This document shows, piece by piece, positions 21,993-33,015 of a stretch of DNA of 64,000 nucleotides (position 1 is the first letter of the stretch; the number at the start of each line of letters is the position of its first letter). The position numbers and the translations under genes were made by a program. The DNA comes from Delphinus delphis (taxonomy: Eukaryota; Chordata; Mammalia; Artiodactyla; Delphinidae): contig NC_082688.1 of the NCBI RefSeq assembly GCF_949987515.2, forward strand, positions 81,403,844-81,467,843, in the 5' to 3' direction. The notes beneath the pieces are model-generated. The model searched no databases, was not told the origin of the DNA, and was given only the letters and a program-made list of their open reading frames with translations.

Positions 21993-22439
21993 TATTTGGA
22001 AAGACATTAATCTCATACTTTTATTTAGTTCTTTAGACATTCAGACATATTTGAAATAGCTGATTTAAAGCCTTTGTCTATTAAGTCCCACATCTGTCCT
22101 CCCTCAGTGTTAGTTTTTATTTGTTCCTTTTATCCCCTTGTTTATGGGCCATATTTTCTTCTCTCTTTGTGTGTCTCATAATTTTTTGTTGAAAAATGTA
22201 CATTTTCAATAATATATTGTAGAAGTTTTAGAATTCAGAATTTCCCCCTCTTCACTGTCTGTTGTTATTGCTGTTTGTTGTTTATTTAGTGACTCTTCTG
22301 AACTAATTATGTCAAGTCTGTATTCTTTGTCAGCTACTGAAGTCTCTGCTTGCTCAGGTTAGTTCTCAGCTAATGATTGGACAGATATTTCTGTAAATGT
22401 TGGGAACCAATAAGTCTCCCAGTTTTTGCTAATGGGCAA

Positions 22440-22461
22440 TGTGTGTGTGTGTGTGTGTGTG
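22440..22461. repeat. (TG)n microsatellite
   Basis: An uninterrupted TG run of about 11 units, followed by AATGTGTGT. Confidence 0.9.
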
Positions 22462-22960
22462 AATGTGTGTCTTTAACACAACTGCCAGGCAATTGACAAC
22501 TCTGCCTTAAGTTTCACTTCTTGCTTGCCAAGAGCCTCAGGTGAGAACTTAGAGCCTTCTCACATCTCTCTAGGACATGTTCACAGCTGTATGTATGCTG
22601 TATGCTCATGGCTTTCTAGATTCCTAGCAATATAGCTTTTCAAAGGCCCAATGGGCATCTCATTCCCCAGATTTTCTTTTTTTTTTTTCTTCTCAGATTT
22701 TTAATAAGCCTGTTGTTCGCCACAACTGTTATTCACTGCTTCAGGCAGGCTTTGAACAGTTGACTCTAAATGTGTTGTACAAGTGTCCCTGGGGAAAAAG
22801 CTTTTCTCGGTCAGGGCAAGCCCTAAGTCAGGTCAAATCAAGACAGCACTGCAAGTAGAGTCTTCCAGGGAAGCACTAGGTGGGTCAAATAATGACAGTT
22901 CTCTGATAATGAGGCTTGGAAGGAGCTCCAACCCTGTTTTGCCCTCCTGTGGCTTCCAGG

Positions 22961-24129
22961 CTGCTGGTTTTCATCATCATTATTATGAAAAGAATCCAAA
23001 CCCATGGAAGAAAGCTTAAAAAAGAAAGTTACGAAGAGCAAAATAAAAATTACCCATAATCCTACTGCACAAGAATAACCAATGTTAACTTTGGTTTTTT
23101 TTTTCAAAATTGGAATAATGCTAAATCCTTCATTGTGGGGCAAAGGGGGTTTCTCAGAGTGTTCTGCTTTATGGTTTCTCTCAATAAAAATATATCCATC
23201 AACCTTTATCCTAAGCTTTCTGCCTTCATCATCTGACCACACCCTAACTTCTTCCTGGCAGCACTGGGGTCTCATTTTGGGGACATCCTATGTTCCCTGG
23301 CTGCATGACTTCTCTCCCTTCTACTTTTTCATGCCTCTTTGTTGGCTCCAAGCATCCAATTATTCTGATATTCAGCCTTGCAATTCTGTCCCTGACCAGT
23401 TGTTGCCCATCCCAGAGGCCACTTGGCATGGTCCATTGCTCTGGCCTGACAACTTTAAAAGTCAGTCCTCTTTTCAACTGTGTTGGTTTTTGGCTTCTCT
23501 AACCAGCATGGCTGTCAGATATCTGGCCTTCAGCCCACAGGTCCTGCCAGAGGATTAAGTTTCCAAAAGTTTGACGTGTAATATCTAGATCAAATTTAAA
23601 TTGGGTGCAAACTGCCCCATTCACTGGAATCCTCATGGTCTGCCCCTGCTCCTCCCTGCAAAGTAAATCTCTAACGTTGGATAAATCCTTTTGCAAACAT
23701 GCCAATTCTAGCTTGAAGGAAAGAGTCTGTGTTCTTCCAGGGGAGAATTCCATAAATAGTGCCATCATCTGCTCCAAGGACAAGAGGAAGGTACATCCTC
23801 TATTCTCTCAGACATTCCTTTCTACATAAGTGGCCTGAGCTTCCTTTGATCTCTGCCTCTTGCTTGACTAAGGTTTTCCTTTATTTGCAGCTGAGCTTCT
23901 AGCAAAATGAATTTCCCAATTTTACCTGACCGTATATCTTTTGAAAAAGAATTACCTCTTGTCCACCATCAAAAGCCAACATTTGAGGCCTTCTTCTGCT
24001 CACTATTTGAGAGCTGACTGCCCTCTACTCGTGCTTCTCATTATCAGTTACTCAGGTGACCGTGAAAATGAAACCAGTTATTCTCCCCAACCCTTGCTGC
24101 TAGGCCTGGGTTCTGCCATGTACTAAGGA
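22961..24129. other. Anonymous sequence between two head-to-head old L1s
   Basis: Open frames such as 23082-23558 (plus, 158 codons) and 22838-23275 (minus) overlap each other and show no domain. No repeat was firmly recognised, although AAAATTACCCATAATCC near 23047 looks repeat-like. Confidence 0.45.
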
Positions 24130-24244
24130 AGATCTGACTCCAAATATTAGCCCTATCACTTCCTGACTTTGTGAGCTTGAGTGTGGTACTTGAGAAATTT
24201 GTGAGTGTCAGTTTCTTTGTTAATAACACAAACCAGAATAACAG
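24130..24244 (+). mobile_element. MIR fragment (plus)
   Basis: ATCTGACTCCAAATATTAGCC, CTATCACTTCCTGACTTTGTGAGCTTGAG and GTCAGTTTCTTTGTTAATAA follow the MIR core order (CCTGGGTTC, GCTCTGCCACTTACTAGCTG, CTCAGTTTCC). Confidence 0.6.
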
Positions 24245-25272
24245 AAAGGAGAGAGTGGGGACAAAGAGAGAAATCAGATCTGCAGCGTCTCCCTAAAGGA
24301 TGCAGCAGAGTAATGATCAACACATGTGCATGAGGAAGTTACTTCATAACTGGGAAAGAACCACCAAAGAGATTAGAAGAAATAGTGTCTGGCACTCGCA
24401 CAGGGCAGGGAATAGTGCCTGTTCCCATAAGCAAGACTGAAAAACTTGTAACTCGTGGGGCTTTCGGTAAAATACACAGAAGATTATTGCCTCAGAGGTG
24501 GGGAATTATTAGCCCTGTGACAAATTCTGCTCCACTCTCTCCTAACAAATCTTAAAAGCAAGACCCAAGGTTCAAACTATTTGTAAGAAACCTTGGTGCA
24601 TCTCAGAAGAAAGCAAAAGAATATTTATAGTAGAAAAGTATCCAGCACCAAATAAAGTAAAATTCACAATATTAAGCATTCAATTAAAAATTACCACTAA
24701 AAAATTACCATGTATACAAAGTAGCAGAAAAATATGACACATAACAAGAAGAATCAAAACAAACCCAGAACTGGCACAGATGTTATAAATAGCAGTTAAG
24801 GACATTAAAGGTATTCTATTTGCTCAAAGGATTAAGTAGAGACATGGAAGATAATTTTTTTTAAAAAAATCAAATTTCTGGAGATGAAAACTACATTGTA
24901 TGAGATTATACATGCACACACACAAACACACACATGGTTGAATTAACTACATGTCCGACTTTGCAGAAGCAAAAATCAGTGAATTTAAAGACATAACAAT
25001 ACAAACTGTCCAAAATGAGACACAAAGAGAAAAAGTATTTAAATAAATGAAAAGAGCATCAGTGTCTACTATACTTGTAATTGGAGTCCCCACAGAAAAG
25101 GAAGGGAAAGACAGGAAAAATGGACCTTAGAGCTGAGTTTAAGTTAAACCTCAAAGTATAAAATATCTAGAAGAAAACATACAAGCAAATCTTTATGTCC
25201 TTGGGTTAGACGAAGATCCCTTTGATACAATACTGCAGTACGATCCATAAAAGAAAAAAAATCAATAAAATG

Positions 25273-25474
25273 GGGCTTCCCTGGTGGCGCAGTGGTTGAG
25301 AGTCTGCCTGCCGATGCAGGGGAAATGGGTTCGTGCCCTGGTCCGGGAAGATCCCACATGCCGCGGAGCGGCTAGGCCTGTGAGCCATGGCCGCTGAACC
25401 TGTGCATCTGGAGCCTGTGCTCTGCAATGGGAGAGGCCACAACAGTGAGAGGCCCACGTACCAAAAAAAAAAAA
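25273..25474 (+). mobile_element. CHR-family SINE (plus), with TSD
   Basis: The head GGGCTTCCCTGGTGGCGCAG is at 25273 and poly(A) starts at 25463. The duplication AAAAAAATCAATAAAATG precedes the head (25254-25272) and follows the body (to 25492), merging with the poly(A). It lies inside the old plus-strand L1. Confidence 0.95.
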
Positions 25475-25822
25475 AAAAAAATCAATAAAATGTGCTTCAT
25501 CAAAATTTAAAATGTCTGCTCTTCAAAAGATACTGTTAAGAAAAAAAGAAAAACCACAGACTGGGATAAAATATTCCCAAAGTGTATATGTGATAAAGTA
25601 ATACCCAGGATATATAAAGAACTCTCAAAACTCAATAATAAGGAAACAAGCAACCTAGTAAAAAAAAAAAAATGGGTGAAAGATTTGAATGCATGCTAAA
25701 CCAAAGAACATACATGAATGGCAGTATCCTCAACAAAATGAGTCATTAGGAAAATGAAAAATGAAACCACAATGAGATACCACTATAAACTATTAGAATG
25801 ACTAAAATTAAAAGGACTAACT

Positions 25823-25985
25823 TTGTGACCACATAGAGGGGTGGGATAGGGAGGGTGGGAGGGAGACACAAGAGGGAGGAGATATGGGGATATATGTGTA
25901 TGTATAGCTGATTCACTTTGTTATAAAGCAGGAACTAACACACAATTGTAAAGCAATTATACTCCAATAAATATGTTAAAAAGAA
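25823..25985 (+). mobile_element. 5'-truncated young LINE-1 3' end (plus), with TSD
   Basis: About 160 bp of L1 3' UTR: GGGTGGGATAGGGAGGGTGG, GATTCACTTTGTTATAAAGC, CTAACACACAATTGTAAAGC and TATACTCCAATAAATATG with an A-rich tail. AAAAGGACTAACT flanks it (25810-25822 and about 25986-25997). It shares its 3' UTR family with the array units, in the opposite orientation. Confidence 0.9.
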
Positions 25986-26186
25986 AAAAGGACTAACTAT
26001 ATCAAGTGTTGTCAGAGATATGGAAGAATTGGAACTCTTATACACCGCTAATGGAAATATAAAATGACACAACCTCTTTGGAAAAAAATTCAACAGTTTC
26101 CTAAAAAGTTAAATGTATGTCCAACATGTGACCTAGACATAACATTCTATTTTTTTAGAATAAAGTTTTCTTTCTTGTATCACGTT

Positions 26187-27409
26187 TATTTATTATTTTT
26201 TGTTTATTTTATATTGGAGTATAGTTGATTTACAATGTTGTGTTTCAGGTGTACAGCAAAGTTAATCAGTTATACATATACATATATCTGTTCTTTTTCA
26301 GATTCTTTCCCCATATAGGTTATTAGAGTACTGAGTAGAGTTCCCAGTGCTATACAGTAGGTCCTTGTTGATTATCTATTTTATATATAGTAGTGTGTAT
26401 CTGTTAATCTCAAACTCCTAATTTATTGCCCCCCCGCCCACCATCTTTCCCCTTTGGTAACCATAAATTTGTTTTTGAAGTCTGTGTGTCTGTTTTTGTT
26501 TTGTAAATTAGTTTATTTGTATCATTTTTTAAGATACCACATGTAAGTGATACGATATTTTTCTTTCTCTGTCTGACTTAGTACTTCACTTAGTATGATA
26601 ATGTCTAAGTCCATCCGTCTTGCTGAAAATGGCATTATTTCATTATTTTTTTATGGCTGAGTAACATTGCATTGTATATATGTACCACATCTTCTTAATC
26701 CATTCATCTGTTGATAGACATTTAGGTTGCTTCCATGTCCTGGCTGTTATATATAGTGCTTCAATAAACATTGGGGTGCATGTAGCTTTTTAGATTATGG
26801 TTTTCTCTGGATATATGACCAGGAGTGGGATTGGTGGATCATATGGTAGCTCTGTTTTTAGTTTTGTAAGGAAACTCCATACTGTTCTCCATAGTGGTTG
26901 TACCCATTTACATTCCCACCAACAGGGTAGGAGGGTTCCCTTTTCTTCACGCCCTCTCCAGCATTTATTGTTTGTAGATTTTTTGTTGATGGCCAATTAT
27001 GACCAGTGTGAGGTGATACCTCATTGTATCAGTAGTTCTGATTTGCATTTCTTTAATAATTAGCAATGCTGAGCATCTTTTCACATGCCTCTTGGCCATC
27101 CATATGTTTTCTTTAGAGAAATATCTATTTAGATCTTCCACCCATTTTGATTGGGTTGTTTGTTTTTTTGATATTGAACTGCATGGGCTGTTTGTATATT
27201 TTGGAGATTAATCCCTTGTTGGTCGCTTCGTTTGCAAATATTTTCTCCCATTCTGTGGGTTGGATTTTCATTTTGTTTATGGTTTCCTTTGCTGTGCAAA
27301 AGCTTTTAAGATTAATTAGGTCCCACTTTAAAAATTTTTGTTTTTATTTTCATTACTCTAGGAGGTGAATCCATAAAGATATTGTTGCGATTTATGTGAA
27401 AGAGTGTTC
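26187..27409 (-). mobile_element. LINE-1 3' part (minus) cut by the tandem array
   Basis: In L1 sense the element ends with AATCAACTATACTCCAATAT near 26215. Its 3' UTR and ORF2 C-terminus run rightwards to 27409, where GAAAGAGTGTTC is abruptly followed by a T17 tract, the poly(A) of the first array unit. A frame at 26790-26996 (minus) shows [20 protein letters not shown] and [18 protein letters not shown] of the ORF2 C-terminus. The rest of this host L1 should continue on the far side of the array, beyond the window. Confidence 0.9.
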
Positions 27410-30214
27410 TTTTTTTTTTTTTTTTTAACATCTTTATTGGGGTATAATTACTTTACAATGGTGTGTTAGTTTCTGCTTTATAACAAAGTGAATCAGTTAT
27501 ACATATACATATGTTCCCATATCTCTTCCCTCTTGCGTCTCCCTCCCTCCCACCCTCCCTATCCCACCCCTCCAGGCTGTCACAGAGCACCGAGCCAATA
27601 TCCCCGTGCCATGCGGCTGCTTCCCTCTAGCTATCTACCTTACTACGTTTGTTAGTGTGTATATGTCCATGACTCTCTCTCGCCCCGTCACAGCTCACCC
27701 TTCCCCCTCCCCATAACCTCAAGTCCGTTCTCTAGGAGGTCTGCGTCTTTATTCCTGCCTTACCCCTAGGTTCTTCATGACATTTTTTTTTTCTTAAATT
27801 CCATATATATATGTTAGCATACTGTATTTGTCTTTTTCGTTCTGACTTACTTCACTGTGTATGACAGACTCTAGGTCTATCCACCTCATTACAAATAGCT
27901 CAATTTCGTTTCTTTTTATGGCTGAGTAATATTCCATTGTATATATGTGCCACATCTTCTTTATCCATTCATCCGATGATGGGCACTTAGGTTGTCTCCA
28001 TCTCCGGGCTATCGTAAATAGAGCTGCAATAAACATTTTGGTACATGACTCTTTTTGAATTATGGTTTTCTCAGGGTATGTGCCCAGTAGTGGGATTGCT
28101 GGGTCATATGGTAGTTCTATTTGTAGTTTTTTAAGGAACCTCCATACTGTTCTCCATAGTGGCTGTACCAATTCACATTCCCACCAGCAGTGCAGGAGTG
28201 TTCCCTTTTCTCCACAGCCTCTCCAGAATTTATTGTTTCTAGATTTTTTGATGATGGCCATTGTGACTGGTGTGAGATGATATCTCATTGTAGTTTTGAT
28301 TTGCGTTTCCCTAATGATTAATGATGTTGAGCATTCTTTCATGTGTCTGTTGGCACTCTGTATATCTTCTCTGGAGAAATGTCTATTTAGGTCTTCTGCC
28401 CATTTTTGGATTGGGTTGTTTGTTTTTTTGTTATTGAGCTGCATGAGCTGCTTGTAAATTTTGGAAATTAATCCTTTGTAGTTGCTTCATTTTTTCCTCC
28501 CATTCTGAGGGTTGTCTTTTGGTCTTGTTTATGGTTTCCTTTGTTGTGCAAAAGCTTTGAAGTTTCATTAGGTCCCATGTGTTTATTTATGTTTTTATTT
28601 CCATTTCTGTAGGAGGTGGGTCAAAAAGGATCTTGCTGTGATTTATGTGATAGAGTGTCCCGCCTATGTTTTCCTCTAAGAGTTTGATAGTTTCTGGCCT
28701 TACATTTAGGTCTTTAGTCCATTTTGAGCTTATTTTTGTGTATGGTGTTAGGGAGTGATCTAATCTCATACTTTTACTTGTACCTGTCCAGTTTTCCCAG
28801 CACCACTTATTGAAAAGGCTGTCCTTTCTGCACTGTACATTCCTGCCTCCTTTATCAAAGATAAGGTGACCATATGTGCGTGGGTGTATCTCTGGACTTT
28901 CTATCCTGTTCCATTGATCTATATTTCTGTTTTTGTGCCAGTACCATACTGTCTTGATTACTGTAGCTTTGTAGTATAGTCTGAAGTCAGGGAGCCTGAT
29001 TCCTCCAGCTCCGTTTTTCGTTTTCAAGATTGCTTTGGCTATTCGGGGTCTTTTGTGTTTCCATACAAATAGTGAAATTTTTTGTTCTAGTTCTGTGAAA
29101 AATGCCAGTGGTAGTTTGAAAGGGATTGCATTGAATCTGTAGATTGCTTTGGGTAATAGAGTCATTTTCACAATGTTGATTCTTCCAATCCAAGAACATG
29201 GTATATCTCTCCATCTATTTGTATCATCTTTAATTTCTTTCATCAGTGTCTTATAATTTTCTGCATACAGGTCTTTTGTCTCCTAGGTAGGCTTATTCCT
29301 AGATATTTTATTCTTTTTGTTGCAGTGGTAAATGGGAGTGTTTTCTTGATTTAACATTCATATTTTTCATCCTTAGTGTATAGGAATGCAAGAGATTTCT
29401 GTGCATTAATTTTGTATCCTGCTACTTTACCAAATTCATTGATTAGCTCTAGTAGTTTTCTGGTAGCATCTTTAGGATTCTCTATGGATAGTATCATGTC
29501 ATCTGCAAACAGTGACAGTTTTACTTCTTCTTTTCCAATTTGGATTCCTTTTATTTCCTTTTCTTCTCTGATTGCTGTGGCTAAAACTTGCAAAAGTATG
29601 TTGAATAAGAGTGGTGAGAGTGGGCAACCTTGTCTTGTTCCTGATCTTAGTGGAAATGCTTTCAGTTTTTCACCATTGAGGACGATGTTGTCTGTGGGTT
29701 TGTCATATCTGGCCTTTATTATATTGAGGAAAGTTCCCTCTGTGCCTACTTTGTGTAGGGTTTTTATCATAAATGGGTGTTGAATTTTGTCGAAAGCTTT
29801 CTCTGCATCTGTTAAGATGATCATATGGTTTTTCTCCTTCAATTTGTTAATATGGTGTACACGTTGATTGCTTTGCGTATATTGAAGAATCCTTGCATTC
29901 CTGGAATAAAGCCCACTTGATCATGGTGTATGATCCTTTTAATGTGCTGTTGGATTGTGTTTGCTAGTATTTTGTTGAGGATTTTTGCATCTATGTTCAT
30001 CAGTGATACTGGCCTGTAGTTTTCTTTCTTTGTGACATCCTTGTCTGGTTTTGGTATCAGGGTGATGGTGGCCTCGTAGAATGAGTTTGGGAGTGTTCCT
30101 CCCTCTGCTCTATTTTGGAAGAGTTTGAGAAGGATAGGTGTTAGCTCTTCTGTAAATGTTTGATCGAATTCGCTTGTGAAGCCATCTGGTCCTGGGCTTT
30201 TGATTGATGGAAAA
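27410..30214 (-). repeat. Array unit 1 (left edge, distinct 3' UTR)
   Basis: Its T17 tract abuts the host L1. The 3' UTR (27427-27890) differs from all other units (GGGGTATAATTACTTTAC, CCCCGTGCCATGCGGCTGC, TTTTTCGTTCTGAC). ORF2 keeps its natural stop (TAA after YGI at about 27794). From about 27.9 kb on it matches core units, including the 8-bp deletion at about 28490. So it looks like the founding outer L1 end fused by recombination to core sequence. Confidence 0.93.
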
Positions 30215-33015
30215 TTTTTTTTTAAACATCTTTATTGGGGTATAACTGCTGTACAATGGTGTGTTAGTTTCTGCTTTATAACAAAGTGAATCAGTTGTAC
30301 ATATACATATGTTCCCATATGTCTTCCCTCTTGCGTCTCCCTCCCTCCCACCCTCCCTTTCCCACCCCTCCAGGCAGTCACAAAGCACCGAGCTGATATC
30401 CCTGTGGTATGGAGCTGCTTCCCACTAGGTATCTCCCTTACGTTTGGTAGTGTATATATGTTCATGCCTCTCTCTCGCTTTGTCACAGCTCACACTTCCC
30501 CCTCCCCATATCCTCAAGTCCATTCTCCAGTAGGTCTGTGTCTTTATTCCTGTCTTACCCCTAGGTTCTTCATGACATATTTTTTCTTCAATTCCACATA
30601 TATGTGTTAGCATATGGTATTTGTGTTTGTCTTTGTGGCTTACTTCACTCTGTATGACAGACACTAGGTCTATCCACCTCATTACAAATAGCTCAATTTC
30701 GTTTCTTTTTATGGCTGAGTAATATTCCATTGTATATATGTGCCACATCTTCTTTATCCATTCATCCGATGATGGGCACTTAGGTTGTCTCCATCTCCGG
30801 GCTATCGTAAATAGAGCTGCAATAAACATGTTGGTACATGACTCTTTTTGAATTATGGTTTTCTCAGGGTATGTGCCCAGTAGTGGGATTGCTGGGTCAT
30901 ATGGTAGTTCTATTTGTAGTTTTTTAAGGAACCTCCATACTGTTCTCCATAGTGGCTGTACCAATTCACATTCCCACCAGCAGTGCAGGAGTGTTCCCTT
31001 TTCTCCACCCTCTCCAGAATTTATTGTTTCTAGATTTTTTGATGATGGCCATTGTGACTGGTGTGAGATGATATCTCATTGTAGTTTTGATTTGCATTTC
31101 CCTAATGATTAATGATGTTGAGCATTCTTTCATGTGTCTGTTGGCACTCTGTATATCTTCTCTGGAGAAATGTCTATTTAGGTCTTCTGCCCATGTTTGG
31201 ATTGGGTTGTTTGTTTTTTTGTTATTGAGCTGCATGAGCTGCTTGTAAATTTTGGAAATTAATCCTTTGTCAGTTGCTTCATTTGCAAATATGTTCTCCC
31301 ATTCTGAGGGTTGTCTTTTGGTCTTGTTTATGGTTTCCTTTGCTGTGCAAAAGCTTTGAAGTTTCATTAGGTCCCATGTGTTTATTTTTGTTTTTATTTC
31401 CATTTCTGTAGGAGGTGGGTCAAAAAGGATCTTGCTGTGATTTATGTGATAGAGTGTCCTGCCTATGTCTTCCTCTAAGAGTTTGATAGTTTCTGGCCTT
31501 ACATTTAGGTCTTTAGTCCATTTTGAGCTTATTTTTGTGTATGGTGTTAGGGAGTGATCTAATCTCATACTTTTACATGTACCTGTCCAGTTTTCCCAGC
31601 ACCACTTATTGAAGAGGCTGTCCTTTCTGCACTGTACATTCCTGCCTCCTTTATCAAAGATAAGGTGACCATATGTGCGTGGGTGTATCTCTGGACTTTC
31701 TATCCTGTTCCATTGATCTATATTTCTGTTTTTGTGCCAGTACCATACTGTCTTGATTACTGTAGCTTTGTAGTATAGTCTGAAGTCAGGGAGCCTGATT
31801 CCTCCAGCTCCGTTTTTCGTTTTCAAGATTGCTTTGGCTATTCGGGGTCTTTTGTGTTTCCATACAAATAGTGAAATTTTTTGTTCTAGTTCTGTGAAAA
31901 ATGCCAGTGGTAGTTTGAAAGGGATTGCATTGAATCTGTAGATTGCTTTGGGTAATAGAGTCATTTTCACAATGTTGATTCTTCCAATCCAAGAACATGG
32001 TATATCTCTCCATCTATTTGTATCATCTTTAATTTCTTTCATCAGTGTCTTATAATTTTCTGCATACAGGTCTTTTGTCTCCTTAGGTAGGTTTATTCCT
32101 AGATATTTTATTCTTTTTGTTGCAGTGGTAAATGGAAGTGTGTTTTTAAATTTTACTTTCATATATTTTATCCTTAGTGTATAGGAATGCAAGAGATTTC
32201 TGTGCATTAATTTTGTATCCTGCTACTTTACCAAATTCATTGATTAGCTCTAGTAGTTTTCTGGTAGCATCTTTAGGATTCTCTATGGATAGTATCATGT
32301 CATCTGCAAACTGTGCAAGCTTTACTTCTTCTTTTCTGATTTGGATTCCTTTTATTTCCTTTTCTTCTCTGATTGCTGTGGCATAAAATTCCAAAGCTAT
32401 GTTGAATAAGAGTGGTGAGAGTGGGCAACCTTGTCCTGTTCCTGATCTTAGTGGAAATGCTTTCAGTTTTTCACCATTGAGGACAATGTTGTCTGTGGGT
32501 TTGTCGTATATGGCCTTTATTATGTTGAAGAAAGTCCCCTCTGTGCCTACTTTGTGCAGGGTTTTTATCATAAATGGGTGTTGAATTTTGTCGAAAGCTT
32601 TCTCTGCATCTATTGAGATGATCATATGGTTTTTCTCCTTCAATTTGTTAATATGGTGTACACGTTGATTGCTTTGCGTATATTGAAGAATCCTTGCATT
32701 CCTGGAATAAAGCCCACTTGATCATGGTGTAGGATCCTTTTAATGTGCTGTTGGATTGTGTTTGCTAGTATTTTGTTGAGGATTTTTGCATGTATGTTCA
32801 TCAGTGATACTGGCCTGTAGTTTTCTTTCTTTGTGACATCCTTGTCTGGTTTTGGTATCAGGGTGATGGTGGCCTCGTAGAATGAGTTTGGGAGTGTTCC
32901 TCCCTCTGCTCTATTTTGGAAGAGTTTGAGAAGGATAGGTGTTAGCTCTTCTGTAAATGTTTGATCGAATTCGCCTGTGAAGCCATCTGGTCCTGGGCTT
33001 TTGATTGATGGAAAA
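30215..33015 (-). repeat. Array unit 2 (mosaic: core left, P-type right)
   Basis: The 3' UTR is core type. From about 31.26 kb it lacks the 8-bp deletion (CAGTTGCTTCATTTGCAAAT present). It also has P-type features: TTTTTAAATTTTACTTTCAT at 32145, CATAAAATTCCAAAGC at 32382, and GCATGTATG with GAATTCGCCTGTG near its right end. A 2-bp deletion at about 31004 (CTCCACCCTCTCC) ends an otherwise 413-codon ORF2 frame (30966-32207). Confidence 0.93.

Larger units (their letters stand above)
14652..22960 (-). mobile_element. Old LINE-1 (L1M-type), minus strand, nearly whole length
   Basis: The 3' UTR begins at 14652 (TTGAGATATAATTCATTTACC on the plus strand, a hallmark of mammalian-wide L1). ORF2 C-terminus, RT, linker and endonuclease follow to about 21.2 kb, then ORF1 remnants (21292-21510). 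Probable 5' UTR sequence runs to about 22960, and this right border is uncertain. It is interrupted by a solo LTR (15000-15432) and by Tigger1 (17247-19618). All frames are broken. Confidence 0.85.
24245..26150 (+). mobile_element. Old LINE-1 (L1M-type), plus strand, internally deleted
   Basis: 24245-25140 is 5' UTR / ORF1-like: GCAAGACCCAAGGTTC, GACCCAAGGTTCAAACTATT, AACCCAGAACTGGCACAGAT, GTAGAGACATGGAAGATA and TGTAATTGGAGTCCCCAC are typical. From about 25141 the sequence jumps to the ORF2 C-terminal region (GACTGGGATAAAATATTCCC, GATACCACTATAAACTATTAG, CAAGTGTTGTCAGAGATATGG). So most of ORF2 is deleted. It is interrupted by a SINE (25273) and a young L1 tail (25823). Confidence 0.75.

Noticed and set aside
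23082..23558. 158-codon plus frame with a hydrophobic start
   Set aside because: No family resemblance, it overlaps a similar-length frame on the other strand, and there is no splice or promoter context.
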